A stretch of DNA of 64,000 nucleotides from Rallus limicola (GCA_022605955.1 JAKCOZ010000004.1:65780229-65844228), one strand, 5' to 3'. Shown: positions 26,183 to 36,699, numbered from the stretch's first letter. Numbers and translations are program-made. Notes: generated by a model not told the origin, from the letters alone.

Positions 26183-26448
26183 TTAATAGAACAAGCTCAA
26201 AAGATACAACATGAAAAATTGATTCTCTGGATTGGACAATTGGTTTCATGGGTGGGAATTTCAGAATGGATGTTGTCAATGGTCAAATTTGGATTATTGA
26301 ATTTGGATTATTGAATATGGTAATTATGGCACTTGTCTTACATTTACTGCCATGCTTGCTGAGCTTTCTGCAAAGGGCCCTTGCAGAGACCTCTAACAAG
26401 CAGATACAAAAAAGGGAAAATTGTCTGGGAGGACAGCAGACTTGCTAG
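26183..26448 (+). pseudogene. Envelope transmembrane-tail-like remnant, distinct from the downstream env
   Basis: Frame from 26183 reads a helical stretch beginning LIEQAQKIQHEKLILW, then a tryptophan-rich segment (IGQLVSWVGISEWMLSM), before stopping at TGA 26312-26314. In a shifted frame the sequence continues into a hydrophobic segment (MVIMALVLHLLPCLLSFLQ, about 26317-26373) and a polar tail ending TAG 26446-26448. Order and composition fit the end of a retroviral envelope TM subunit: heptad helix, membrane-proximal tryptophans, anchor, cytoplasmic tail. The frame break coincides with an exact 14-bp tandem duplication (TTTGGATTATTGAA) at 26288-26315. It does not resemble the TM of the main env downstream, so it may be the remains of the element's original envelope gene. 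Family unknown. Confidence 0.5.
26288..26315 (+). repeat. 14-bp exact tandem duplication
   Basis: TTTGGATTATTGAA is present twice in direct succession. Because 14 is not a multiple of three, it shifts the frame inside the envelope-tail-like remnant. Confidence 0.9.
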
Positions 26449-26824
26449 CTGTCTGGCTCTCCTCGAAAGGACATAGGCCCTGACAGTATCCCTGAATTCC
26501 CATGCAACAGGAAAATTACTCATGCTGAGAGGTATTTGGTAATCACATTCTTAAAACACAGTGGCCTTGAAGGCAGGTGGACAGACTGCCTTACAGCAAA
26601 GAGTTGTGAGAAGCTATTTGGAAGTAAGTGAACAGATCATGTACTATTCATAATAAGAGAGTCAAAAACACAGCAGGTGTGCAGATAACTTTTAGACATC
26701 AAAGGTAAACTAACAATGTGTAGCTATAAGACATGCTTATCAAAACTCATTACAATTACTAATTAATCACTTTGGTGTGAACAGTATGTGTAGCAAATTG
26801 GCAGTTTTTAGCTTGCCACATTTT
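26449..26824 (+). other. Unassigned ERV interior
   Basis: About 375 bases without an assignable frame. This may be untranslated sequence or eroded coding sequence between two envelope-like segments. Confidence 0.4.
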
Positions 26825-27008
26825 ACAGTATGGCTTTTAGTTTACAGAATGGCTTTTAGATTTGGTTAAACAAGGGCTTATGCTTTCATTAGCTATTTTT
26901 GTCTTATTGTTATTTTTGTCGTGTAGGTCACAGTGTTTCTTTTGCAGGATGAATAACACTCTTCACAAAAATCTGGCAGATTAAGGCAAAGTGCGCACGG
27001 TGGTTTGG
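26825..27008 (+). pseudogene. Hydrophobic tail-like remnant and env splice-acceptor region
   Basis: An imperfect 19-bp tandem duplication (ACAGtATGGCTTTTAGtTT type) lies at 26825-26862. After a stop in its first copy, one frame runs through EWLLDLVKQG into a strongly hydrophobic stretch (LMLSLAIFVLLLFLSC, about 26877-26924). It then has cysteines and a short polar tail ending TAA near 26984. This resembles a second TM anchor and tail. A splice-acceptor-like TTTCTTTTGCAG lies at 26936-26947, before the env ATG at 27009. An alternative is a chance AT-rich hydrophobic frame. Confidence 0.35.
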
Positions 27009-28276
27009 ATGGAAGCTGCAATCATGAAAAACTTTTGCGTGCGACTTTGTATCCTTTATCTTGTAATCGTTACGGCTGAAGCATCACTATCCCATCTTAC
27101 TGATCCTCAAGAAAAGGTCTGAGTTACTTTGGCCCGCTCACTCAACACAACTAGCTTTTCTGCAAGCTTAGCAACACCTAGGTCACCATTGACTACATGC
27201 CTTGTAGGAGTACCTTTAAGCAACGCTACTTTTCCTATGTTTAACCAGTCTCTTGCAGCTTTGTGGAAACAATATAATGTAACTAGTTATCTTCTTTTTA
27301 GGTGGAATAATCTTTCGAAAATGTTTGATGATTATGACAAATGGGATGACAAGCTCCCTGTAGGCCCTGAAGCGCAAGAAATTGATATAACAAATTCTCT
27401 CAATGCTAGCTATTGTGTTTATATTGGAAAGAGGGATTGGTCAGGTGAGAATAAGGAAGGGCGCAAGGCTAATGAGTCAAACCCTACAATCCTTACTCCA
27501 ATAGGTGATTCTATCAGCTGGGAAAAATCGTGGTGTCAGAACATATCCTGTACTAAGGACAGGCCGGCCTCTGGTACCATGTTACCCAGGCGCCTACCCA
27601 AAGGATTCTTTTTAATTTGTGGCAATTGTGCCTGGACAGGGATTCCCACAAACCCTCTCGGAGGACCATCTACCATAGGTCAGCTCAGTTTAGGTGCACC
27701 ACCTCATCATCCTAATTCGACTCACAGATATGGTTTCAAAAGGGAACTTACTACCACCTTAGAGTCAAACTGCCGTGACTCAGTTAACCTTTGGAGTAAA
27801 TGGGAAATTATATCTGTATCATTTTTCACACCGAGTGTTGCTGCAGCACGGGCTCATAAAAATCTAGGAAACCTGGCATGTTGGGTGACAAAACAAGCCA
27901 ACATAACAAGCCAGGTCTTATCAGAATTGGTGGAAGATCTGTCTACAGTACAACATGCCGTTCTTCAGAATAGGGCCACCATAGACTTCTTATTGCTGGC
28001 CCATGGGCATGGTTGTGAGGATTTTGACGGGCTGTGCTGCATGGATTTGAATGACCGCTTCAAATCCATCCACAAGGAGATTCAGGACCTGATGCAACAC
28101 TCTCAAAAGATCACACAAAAAACTGGGTTTTTGGCTTGGAGGCTTTGGGGAACTGGATGGGATTGAGTGGTTGGCTTAAAAGCATTTTACAAACAGGGTT
28201 GTTGATTTTAATCGTAGTTGTAATAGTATTGCTTTGTTTAGAGTGTGTATTTTCTGTCTCAAAGCCCTTTTTCTGA
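27009..28276 (+). pseudogene. env: Alpharetrovirus-like envelope glycoprotein, interrupted
   Basis: The frame starts at ATG 27009 with a hydrophobic signal-peptide-like N-terminus (CVRLCILYLVIVTAEA). It is interrupted by an in-frame TGA at 27120-27122, then stays open for 345 codons (27129-28166). The surface part has about ten N-x-S/T sites but only about 205 residues, shorter than a usual alpharetroviral surface subunit. A clear furin site is missing; only KR is seen near the likely boundary. The TM part has an internal hydrophobic segment (residues about 226-241 of the 345-residue frame) as in alpharetroviral fusion peptides, the LQNRATIDFLLLAHGHG immunosuppressive-type region (279-295) and CX6CC (296-304; bases 28014-28040). 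The frame ends at TGA 28164-28166. The membrane anchor lies in another frame (about 28190-28245, ending TGA 28274-28276), so a frameshift has removed it. Not functional as it stands: one nonsense codon and one frameshift. Confidence 0.88.
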
Positions 28277-28310
28277 AAATGGTTAACCAGGCTTTTCTCC
28301 TACAAAATAT

Positions 28311-28322
28311 AAATGGGGGAAT
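28311..28322 (+). promoter_or_regulatory. Polypurine tract of the ERV
   Basis: A purine-rich AAATGGGGGAAT lies immediately before the 3' LTR, where retroviruses prime plus-strand DNA synthesis. It is interrupted by single Ts. Confidence 0.75.
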
Positions 28323-28689
28323 TGTGGAGGAATGGTTAGCTAGCAGAGGCCACATAGACATGGGTCAGCTGTCCGAACTGAAATTTGGGAGGCATCGTAC
28401 ACAGCTAGTCTAGTTGCTGATATGGACTGGACGTGCTATTCCTGGATACCTAAGTTGCAAACAACAGGATGCCTCTCTGATTCAGGCGTGAGAAAAGGGG
28501 GATGTAGCTGACCACCGATGAAGAACTAAGGGCAGGACTGACCTTAAAAATAATAACCAATAATGAGCTTGGCTTTTGCAATATGTAATGAGCTAATTAG
28601 AACTATTATAAAAGACAACTGTATTATTCAATAAAGGGAGCTTGCTGATTACTCGCATCGAGTGTCCAAGTCTTCCCTCTGTCGCAACA
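28323..28689 (+). repeat. 3' LTR of the ERV
   Basis: The LTR is 367 bp, opens TGTGGAGG and closes CGCAACA. TATAAAAG is at 28607-28614 and AATAAA at 28630-28635. It is offset by exactly 5424 bases from the 5' LTR without indels and differs from it at 14 positions. Because it is near unique DNA, it could still drive transcription outward (inference). Confidence 0.95.
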
Positions 28690-28695
28690 CATTCA
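28690..28695 (+). repeat. Right target-site duplication CATTCA
   Basis: This hexamer is identical to the one before the 5' LTR (22893-22898). Confidence 0.92.
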
Positions 28696-31472
28696 TACAT
28701 GACAAATGTATAGAAGTGAAAAAGGTGTAGTGTGGAGGAGATGTGGAATATGGAGTGTGGAAATGATAGAGATGCAGGGGACTGTCATAGGAAAAGAATG
28801 TTATATGAACAAAAGGCAGCAAGGAAGTGATGGAAAAGCACATCAGAGAACTATTCTCTTGCTCTGTGGCTTGGATGTTTCTAAGCATAATAAAAATGAG
28901 AGATACGGGGGTAATAAAATTCATGCTAGACACATCTCTCAAACGCAAACTGACCAAAGAATTAAAAAAAAAAATCGCTTTCTTCCCATATGTATTAAAT
29001 TTCCCAGAGTGTATTCACCTCCAGTAGCAAAGTACAAAGGTACCAGTGTCCCCTGGTTAATTTAAGGTATAGGCAGGTCTGATGAAGGGCAATGTATGTA
29101 TGGAGCAAAAACTTCAGGGCCATTCTGAGGGGTACTTTTTTCTCCTCTGTTAATTTTGCAAATGTCTGTATTGTCATGAAATACTATGAACAGTTTAGGA
29201 AGGAATTCATTTTGGATGTCTGTAGCAACTTTGTGTTTCAAGACTTCCGAGTATCATTCTTGGCTTCATCAAAGGCTTTAGATAAGATGACTGTGCCTTG
29301 AATTCTTTATTTCATAATAAAGCCTAGCCTCATGTGGCTACTGATGAAGCATGATGCTTTAACTTCATAAAATCACTGGGTAGCAAGTGTTCAATGTACT
29401 ATTTAATCGTACATAAAGCTTTATTTTCTCCCCATAATCTATTCATGTCTCCACTGTGTCAATTTTCTTGAAGCTTGAACCTTGCTGACAGTGAAAAATA
29501 CAAATGAGGATAAACTATTTTTCCTAGTGTCCTTTCTTCAAAAAGGAAGAGTCAGCACAAGCCGACTTGCTTGTGCATAAGCATGGGTGTGTAGGAAAGA
29601 GTTCTGTAGCATCTCTCCAACAAATCACTGATACATCAGCATTAGGTGTCGGCCATGCTTTGACACCTCTTGCCTCTACTTCCAAGTGCAGAAAATATAT
29701 GGGGATAGCAAGAGAATTATCAGAGGGATTTAAAAAGGACAGAACACTTTAAATGTCTTAGCTCATAGCTGGAAACGGTAAACTGAAAATATAGCAGTTT
29801 CAGAAAGGTCTTGTTGCCCACAACCCAGTCTTCTCCATGGACAGACTGAGGCCAAGGCTGAGGAGCTTCACTTTTGTATTTTCACAGTACCTCAGCACCA
29901 AAAGCGTAACTGCTCCCTCACTTTGGATGCTTGTCTCCATGTCTGCATTGCAGAATGCCACAAACTCTGCTGACAGACTTGCTTTATAAGCCTTTTTCTT
30001 CTAACCAACTAAGACAAATACAGAGGAACAGATGAGAGTTAGAAAATGACAGCACTGGTATGGGAATGTCCCAATGAAGGGGACAACATAGGCCTTCTAC
30101 CAGCTCTTGTGGTAAAAGAAATGAAGGAAATGCAACTTCATCCTTAGTTACAACTACAAAAAGGTTATTTATGAAGAGATCTGTTTTAAACTGAATTTTG
30201 GTATATTTATCACATCTCAGCTTCTTTAGGAGGTGGTAACCTATAAGAAATTGTCTCCAAGGCTTTGAAAGCAGTGTTTGAATAGCTGCAATCAACCTTC
30301 AAAATGGACGTATTAAAATGGAAATCTATGTAGCTTCACAGAGAATGGTGTATGCCCTCTTGGTCAAAGTTTCCAATGGAAATTTAGATTTTTAGTATAA
30401 TATCAAAAGTATATTTATTTTGTCCAATATTTGAAAATGTTTGTCATAGTCCTTTAGTTTAATCTTGAAAACCACACATTTGGAACCAGAAATATTGAAG
30501 AATTCCCTGGAAATTCCACTGCAGCTGCCTTGTACGTGACATCCTATATCAGCTTGTTGATCATCATGCCTTATGAAATCCCTAAATCACAACGTATGTC
30601 TTAAAAATTTGAGTGTGGAGAATCTTGTATACAAAAGAGGAGAGAGATATTTGGCACCCAACAGGGAACTCACCTGAAGAGCTGGAGAAGTCTTTTATAA
30701 AACCACAACTTTTTTTTTTTTCCAGAAAGAACATATATTTCAGACAAAAAAATAAAATAAAATAAATCAGTCCATAAAATCAAGTTTGACTGAAATTTTC
30801 ATCAACCTGTAACAATCTCTTATGAAGGCTGCTGCTATCACTTAGAGAAAACTGTTCTTTATATCATTTATTTGCTCAAAAGATTTTAATGTCCTTTCTG
30901 AGGAGCTGCCAGCTACTTTCTGAATAGGTAGACTCTTGTTGCTATAGTAATTAAAGCCAAAACTAGTGCTCCAGTCATAAGGCTGCAGGGCAGTGTTTGT
31001 TCCTGAGCCTCTAGTGCAAGTAGGACTGTTTTTACACAAGCTCCTTTGACTCTTCACGCAAGTAGCAGAAAAGAAATAAAACAGGCACCGACACTTAGAT
31101 GCACACACTCTGTTGGAGGTATGAAGATTTTATTCAAGGTAATTGTTTTAAGGATACAGCCCCAGAAAATTCAAGGGATATACATTTCTGCCATGAATTG
31201 CACATAACTGACATGAACTGATCATGTACGAAGCTGAAAGGACACCTTAATACCCTTCAAGTATTTTAAATAACATATTTCCAAAGGAGTTAGGTGTCTG
31301 AGTACTTTTGAGAATTTGGTTGAAGTGCTGCTACCTGTTCTGTGGCACCTTATTATTTCATTGAAATGTAGTCGAGGAGAGGATTACCAACAAAATAACT
31401 TCAAAGCACATATTCTGACGCATATTTTTTACACAGATTCAGTGAGAGGTGGGATGTGTTCACATAAAAGAG
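28696..31472. other. Unique AT-rich non-coding DNA
   Basis: No gene is supported. Open frames reach about 119 codons and show no domains. There is a T12 run at 30710-30721. Confidence 0.55.
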
Positions 31473-31782
31473 TCCCTTCCCTTCCCTTCCCTTCCCTTCC
31501 CTTCCCTTCCCTTCCCTTCCCTTCCCTTCCCTTCCCTTCCCTTCCCTTCCCTTCCCTTCCCTTCCCTTCCCTTCCCTTCCCTTCCCTTCCCTTCCCTTCC
31601 CTTCCCTTCCCTTCCCTTCCCTTCCCTTCCCTTCCCTTCCCTTCCCTTCCCTTCCCTTCCCTTCCCTTCCCTTCCCTTCCCTTCCCTTCCCTTCCCTTCC
31701 CTTCCCTTCCCTTCCCTTCCCTTCCCTTCCCTTCCCTTCCCTTCCCTTCCCTTCCCTTCCCTTCCCTTCCCTTCCCTTCCCT
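31473..31782. repeat. (CCCTT)n pentanucleotide microsatellite, about 62 copies
   Basis: About 310 bases are a pure CCCTT/TTCCC repeat with no visible interruption. The minus strand is (GGGAA)n, with a GGG run every five bases. This satisfies the usual G-quadruplex pattern many times over. The pure purine/pyrimidine mirror symmetry also permits triplex (H-DNA). Long open frames over it on both strands (Pro-Ser-Leu-Phe and Arg-Glu-Gly-Lys repeats) are artefacts. Confidence 0.97.
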
Positions 31783-31954
31783 CCTTCCTTCCTCCCTCCC
31801 TCCCTCCCTCCCTCCCTTCCTTCCTTCCTTCCTTCCTTCCTTCCTTCCTTCCTTCCTTCCTTCCTTCCTCCCTCCCTCCCTCCCTCCCTCCCTCCCTTCC
31901 TCCCTTCCCTCCCTCCCTTCCTCCCTCCCTCCCTTCCTCCCTTCCTTCCTTTTT
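31783..31954. repeat. Compound TTCC / TCCC tetranucleotide microsatellite
   Basis: Directly joined to the pentamer array, this contains alternating blocks of (TTCC)n and (TCCC)n with mixed units toward 31954, still purely C/T. The step from pentamer to tetramer units suggests repeated slippage and unit conversion in one long pyrimidine tract. Confidence 0.95.
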
Positions 31955-32496
31955 GGAGCTGAAGTTCCTGCATATACAACATGAAACTTGTTAATGTCTG
32001 ATGAGGACATGATTTTTGTGGAACAATATGCACCAACCATGTTGTAGACTTGTATACAAGTTCTTGTAGACAGTATAACAGTTTGGGCACATGAAAACAG
32101 AGGCAGACAAAAATCACAAGTTCATTAGAAAAAATTGGTAAAAGAGGCTTTTGAGTCAAAGCAGAGCTGTCAGTAGCTCTTAACATCTTAAGTTAGGTGG
32201 AAGAAGCCACTGAGTTCTTTAATTGAATAGAGAGCTTAAAAGCAGGGACTAGCACCCACAGCCTCCCCTCCATGATGCAGCCCTATGTCATTTCACCCAC
32301 AGCCTGGGAACTGATTGCATTCCCTGCATGTGAGAAAGAAATGAAGGAAGTGGTGTTGAAGTAGTAAGATCAGTGGAGACATGGTTATCGAGGCACAGCC
32401 CATGTGGCACCGAAAACTAAGTTAACCCCACAGCTGCAAAGATGGAAACTGTTTTCCTCTGCTTGATTCTTGCTGTCTTGAGGGAAACAGGACTGG
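31955..32496. other. Unique non-coding DNA
   Basis: No gene or repeat is recognised between the microsatellite and the solo LTR. Confidence 0.5.
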
Positions 32497-33274
32497 GTTC
32501 CTGTAAGGAAATTCCTTGGTGCAAGCCACAGGGTTTCCAAGAACTCCGTAAATCCTTCAATAGATGCCTGTCTCTGACTGATGGTGGGATGAGCATCCAT
32601 AAATAATAGGATGCTTTGCAGACAGAAGTTTAAGGAGTTACATTTCCAAGGTCTGGACAAAGAATAGACCTTAGTCTTTATCAATAGAAGCCCTGTACAG
32701 AGGAATTTAAGGAGGAAACATTTCCAAGGACTAAATAACTTTAGTGTCAATTACAAAGGACCATTTGACACTTGGAGGTTGTTAGAGGAGATACCTCTGA
32801 TAATGACAATGTCCAGCTGGGATACTGGTGACTACGCATGTGTCAAGAAGAGAGGTGAAAAAGTTTAACCCGATGAAGACTACAGGCCTTCATCCTGAAG
32901 ACCCCAACTCACGACCACCAGAGAGCATTGCGCCTGCACCATCAGGATGAATTCCAAACACCTCTCCTCTATAAAAAGTCAAACAACAATGCATTCAGGG
33001 GAACTTCCCCCACCAGACATGAAGTGGAGTCGGTCCCGCAAGACATCATGGGAATCCGTGGTGGTAGCTATAACTTTCCTGTAACTTTAAACTCCTTACC
33101 TTTCTTTCTCTTTTTTTCCTTCTCTCTCACTCTCTAACACCTTTCGCGAATTTTGCTGTAGTAATTAAACTTCTTTATGATACGGCATTTGACCTCGTTT
33201 GTGTCTTAATCTCACTCTGGGAATTATAAAAGAATCTCGCCCCTGACCGGGCTATTCCGGAACGGGACAGTTCC
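32497..33274 (+). mobile_element. Solo LTR with 5-bp target duplication GTTCC
   Basis: The sequence 32502-33269 (768 bp) opens TGTAAGGAAA and closes CGGAACGGGACA. It is flanked by identical GTTCC at 32497-32501 and 33270-33274. Inside are a TATA box (TATAAAAA, 32970-32977), a pyrimidine-rich stretch with CTCT runs (33104-33137) and ATTAAA at 33164-33169. All are in the order expected of an LTR read on +. A partly duplicated block with AAGGAG..ACATTTCCAAGG occurs at about 32631 and 32707. No internal retroviral sequence follows, so it is a solo LTR left by recombination. A 5-bp duplication is usual for ERVL-type and some other LTR elements, so it is unrelated to the 6-bp ERV upstream. The family name is not known to me. 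Confidence 0.78.
32970..32977 (+). promoter_or_regulatory. TATA box of the solo LTR
   Basis: TATAAAAA lies about 190 bases before ATTAAA, consistent with a U3 promoter. Confidence 0.55.
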
Positions 33275-36200
33275 TTTGGAAAAAAACAGGATGACCTCCA
33301 AGGCGCTACTGACACAATTTTTCCTCCCAGAAAACAGCCCACAGGGTCCTGAGACCTGGTTAAATGTTTAGTTAAGACAATTTAACCAATATTAACGATG
33401 TATGTAATAATGTCTCCCATTCAACTTCCTATTTATGCAGATTAGACTTCTCCCACAATGTGCAATTGAACATTTCTCCTTAAGAAATACTTATTTCTCA
33501 ATCTTTCTCTTGTTTTTTCTTACGTATCAATATGTTACAGATAGGATGCTCTGATACTTCTGGTGCATGATTCAAGATGAAAACGGATGAATTATCAGCC
33601 CATACATCTTACAATACCATGTTTTTGTCACATTTATAGCAGTAGATAGCAGTGGTGTCACAGCATGTGTTAACAATTAGCAGATGATTCATTTTAGTAG
33701 CAGCTTCCTTGTAAAGGCTTCAATATTTCCGAGCACAAGGACTGTGTCATTTGGCTAATCTACTTATTTTACTGTCCAAACCAATGCTTGCCCATTCTTT
33801 GAATTTCATGTTTGTATTCAGAATCCTTTTGACTGCAGGTTTGGGAAGTACCAAATGCTTCTCCATCTGGGAAGGTCATTTTAATCCCCAAAATGGACTT
33901 GCTGACATGAAAACAACATATTTGGAATCGCTGCCAACTCTGGGCTGGTCCTTTGCAAATGGCACTTCAGGCATGGGGCATGGGAAACAGACTTTTATTA
34001 CCCACATGTCCTATTTATAGAAATGAAAGTAGTCAGTAAAGCATATTATTCACTTGTTTTGTCTATTTATTAGTGTTATTTTCGTTTTGCTTTTCACCCA
34101 GTAACTTTATACTGGCCAGCAGGATCCTTAAGTAGCTGCCTGCCATCACAGCTGGGGATGCTAAGTTGCATACGGCAATGCTGAGTCCAGCTTCTCCCAA
34201 AGGGAGTGATATATAGGCTCATATCTGACAACGGAAAATAAAAACAGGGCTGTATAACCACACAGAGCAGGAGGTTGCCTCAGGCAGCAAAATATAATGG
34301 GCTGCAAAATGTTAAGAGACTGTTTACACACTGGTAGCCTATTGTGCTGCCCCCAATACAAATCATTTCATCCAGATAAAATTGCATCAAAGTACATAAC
34401 CTTATAGATGTACAGCTGTAGGGAGCATGCAAGGTGTCCTTCAGCTGCATGCCCTGCTTGCTTTCTTGCCATTAACTGCGTCTGCAGCTTTACCTAGGAG
34501 GCAACACTTTCTAGATTGCCTTGGGTAGAGGTATCCACATATTTTTTCCAGCTGGGGACTATGCTGGTTATTTGCTGCAAGCAGGAAGACCACATATAGA
34601 CTCTTTAGGGTGGAGCAAATTACAGCTACTCCCAACTAATATGAGAACTCATGTTTTAAAGCCACAGCTCCCACCTCAGTTTGATCCAGGCAAATCTGCT
34701 AGAATCAATATAGCAGATGGGATGCCAGGAACTTACCAGAGTGGCCTTACATACCGCTCTGCTCTTGTGGCTAGGAGAGCTCTAGGACCTAGAAAATATA
34801 CAGCATATGAGAGGGCTGTTGGTAGGAATGAACAGGGTTAAGTCTGAAATTAAATAATTGGTTGATACTGACCAGGTGGAAGGAATTGCTGTTAAAAAAA
34901 GAGCTTAAGCTAAAAATCTTAATAAAGTTGTATCCATTTGATTTGGAGATACGTGCCTCCGTCTTCAACTTCTATACACACTTTGCTACCTGTACTGCAT
35001 CCGTACTTTTAACAAAACATCTCATAAAGTTGTAGGGTTGTTTGGATATTGCAGTTGATGCTTAAATTATGAGCAATTACTCTCCAGTTAATAACCTATA
35101 GCTTCTTGGAGTCTTCATTTTGGAGTAAAAAACCCCACATTAAAATCTACAGTTATCTGATTAACAGGCAGAGGGTAAGATTTCAGCATTTTTTTTTTTA
35201 AACATGATTTTCCTATAGAAGGATCCTTAATTTGGAATCAGTTCACACTTCCCAATCAGACATGCTGTACCTCAAAGGGTGACTAAGTGAAAGGTAAAGT
35301 TGATTTTGTACTGGACTTGTTATCTGCTACATAGTCAGGATTTTAATTTCCAGTGCATAGAAGCCTGAATAAAATGAAAAGTCATTTCTATGAGAATACA
35401 AATAAGAACATCTTGATGAACATGGCAAAACTTGTCTGTTAGAATTTTGTTAAAAATTAACATTACTTTATTCATCCATGATTGTGTTTTGTGCATGTGT
35501 GTGCTGATTTTCTGCCAACACTGGAGAAATTGAATTTGAATGGCACAAATATAAAACCAGTTTCAAAAAAGATATGTATAATTGTAGGCAGAAATAAGCC
35601 TTTAAATTCATGTACAGAAGCAGTTTGTGCTGGAAACTCTAGGTGGCTCATCCAGTCAGGGGAAAAAACTGTGATATTCTAGCTAACTGAAAGCACTTAG
35701 GTTTTGAACAATATGTATTGACACAGGAAGAACCCATGAGTGTAAATTTCCCTATATAAACACACTATTTTAATGTAAAACACAACTGGTCTTTAATGTT
35801 TATTCTGTGGCTGAGAAAACAATTCATTGGTAACTTAAAAGCCTGCATTCTTTCAGCATCAAATTGACATGGAAAAGGTAAGAGATGAAGGAAAAAGGAC
35901 TCTCCAAAGCAGCTCCAACATAGAAGAGAGAAGTGCTGAGATAAAATAGATGTGGAAAAACACCCTCTCTTAGCTTCGAGTCATCAGCTGGCTGTAGTGG
36001 TTTGCTCCAAATATACATTTGCCTTCTACATTCTTCACTTTGTATTTAGTGGTCCTATAACTTTGGTTATTTTCCATTTCCCTGTCCTTACTTAAACCCC
36101 TCAAAGCTCTTACGAAAACACACATCTTCCCATGCTCCTGGATTCCTAATGTTCAGAAAATCTTTTAAGTCCTTTGGGGCCTGCACTTCGTGACAAGGTA

Positions 36201-36641
36201 TCGTGGAAAGCATCAAATGAAGGAAAGATATTTAAGAGAAAACCAAAGTGAAAAGAACCAGGACTGGGGGAAAAAAAAAAAAAGCTTTCCTTTTTATCAC
36301 AGGATAGACTTTAAAAATTATGAAACATAAATGTTTTATGTATTTCAGTATGATATGATTGATATGATGATCTAAGCGGTTGAAATGTGTAGTTTCACTA
36401 AGTAGCGTTTAATGATCAGTAGGTTATTAGACAGGTTTTCCTTGCTTGGAAGCTATTTTTTAGATGCTCACAAGAGTTGAGACAGAGAAGCATTTTAAAG
36501 AAATGAGGGAGACAATTTAAGTTAGAAAATGTTAATCAGTATATAGTTGTTTGAAATACTAAATTAGTATGTGTTAGTTTTCCATGTTACATTTTAAATT
36601 CTGTGCAGGTACACTGGACCTTTGAACAAGGGACATCAGAA
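33275..36641. other. Mostly unique AT-rich non-coding DNA
   Basis: No gene is supported. The exception is a weakly LTR-like 3' stretch near 34800-34975, listed separately. Open frames are at most 106 codons. Confidence 0.5.
34800..34975 (+). repeat. Possible LTR 3' fragment
   Basis: AATAAAG at 34919-34925 is followed about 40 bases later by GTGCCTCCGTCTTCAAC. This AATAAA then pyrimidine-rich U5-like layout is common at LTR ends. No partner copy, target duplication or clear 5' end is visible. Confidence 0.25.
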
Positions 36642-36699
36642 TAAAAAAATACATAAATAAATAAATAGATAAATAAATAGATAAATAAATAAATAAAAG
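36642..36699. repeat. AAAT-type microsatellite
   Basis: An imperfect (ATAA)n / (ATAG) run, with ATAAATAAATAG units, ends near 36697. It is simple low-complexity sequence. Confidence 0.9.

Larger units (their letters stand above)
22893..28695 (+). mobile_element. Defective endogenous retrovirus with paired LTRs and 6-bp TSD
   Basis: Two 367-bp direct repeats (22899-23265 and 28323-28689) start with TG and end with CA. They are flanked by identical hexamers CATTCA at 22893-22898 and 28690-28695, so this is a single complete insertion. The interior of about 5.06 kb is shorter than a full provirus because gag, pro and pol are heavily deleted. Order on the + strand: 5' LTR, primer-binding site, leader, weak gag-like remnant, broken pol, an envelope-tail-like remnant, an alpharetrovirus-like env, purine tract, 3' LTR. 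A 6-bp duplication is usual for alpha- and betaretroviruses (established knowledge). The LTRs differ at 14 of 367 sites (3.8 percent), so the insertion is neither brand new nor very old. Family assignment beyond alpha/beta-type is not made. Confidence 0.95.

Noticed and set aside
31316..32186. Long open frames (up to 261 codons) on both strands with Pro-Ser-Leu-Phe or Gly-Arg-Glu-Lys repeats
   Set aside because: They are translations of the CCCTT/TTCC microsatellite, whose unit has no stop codon in any frame.
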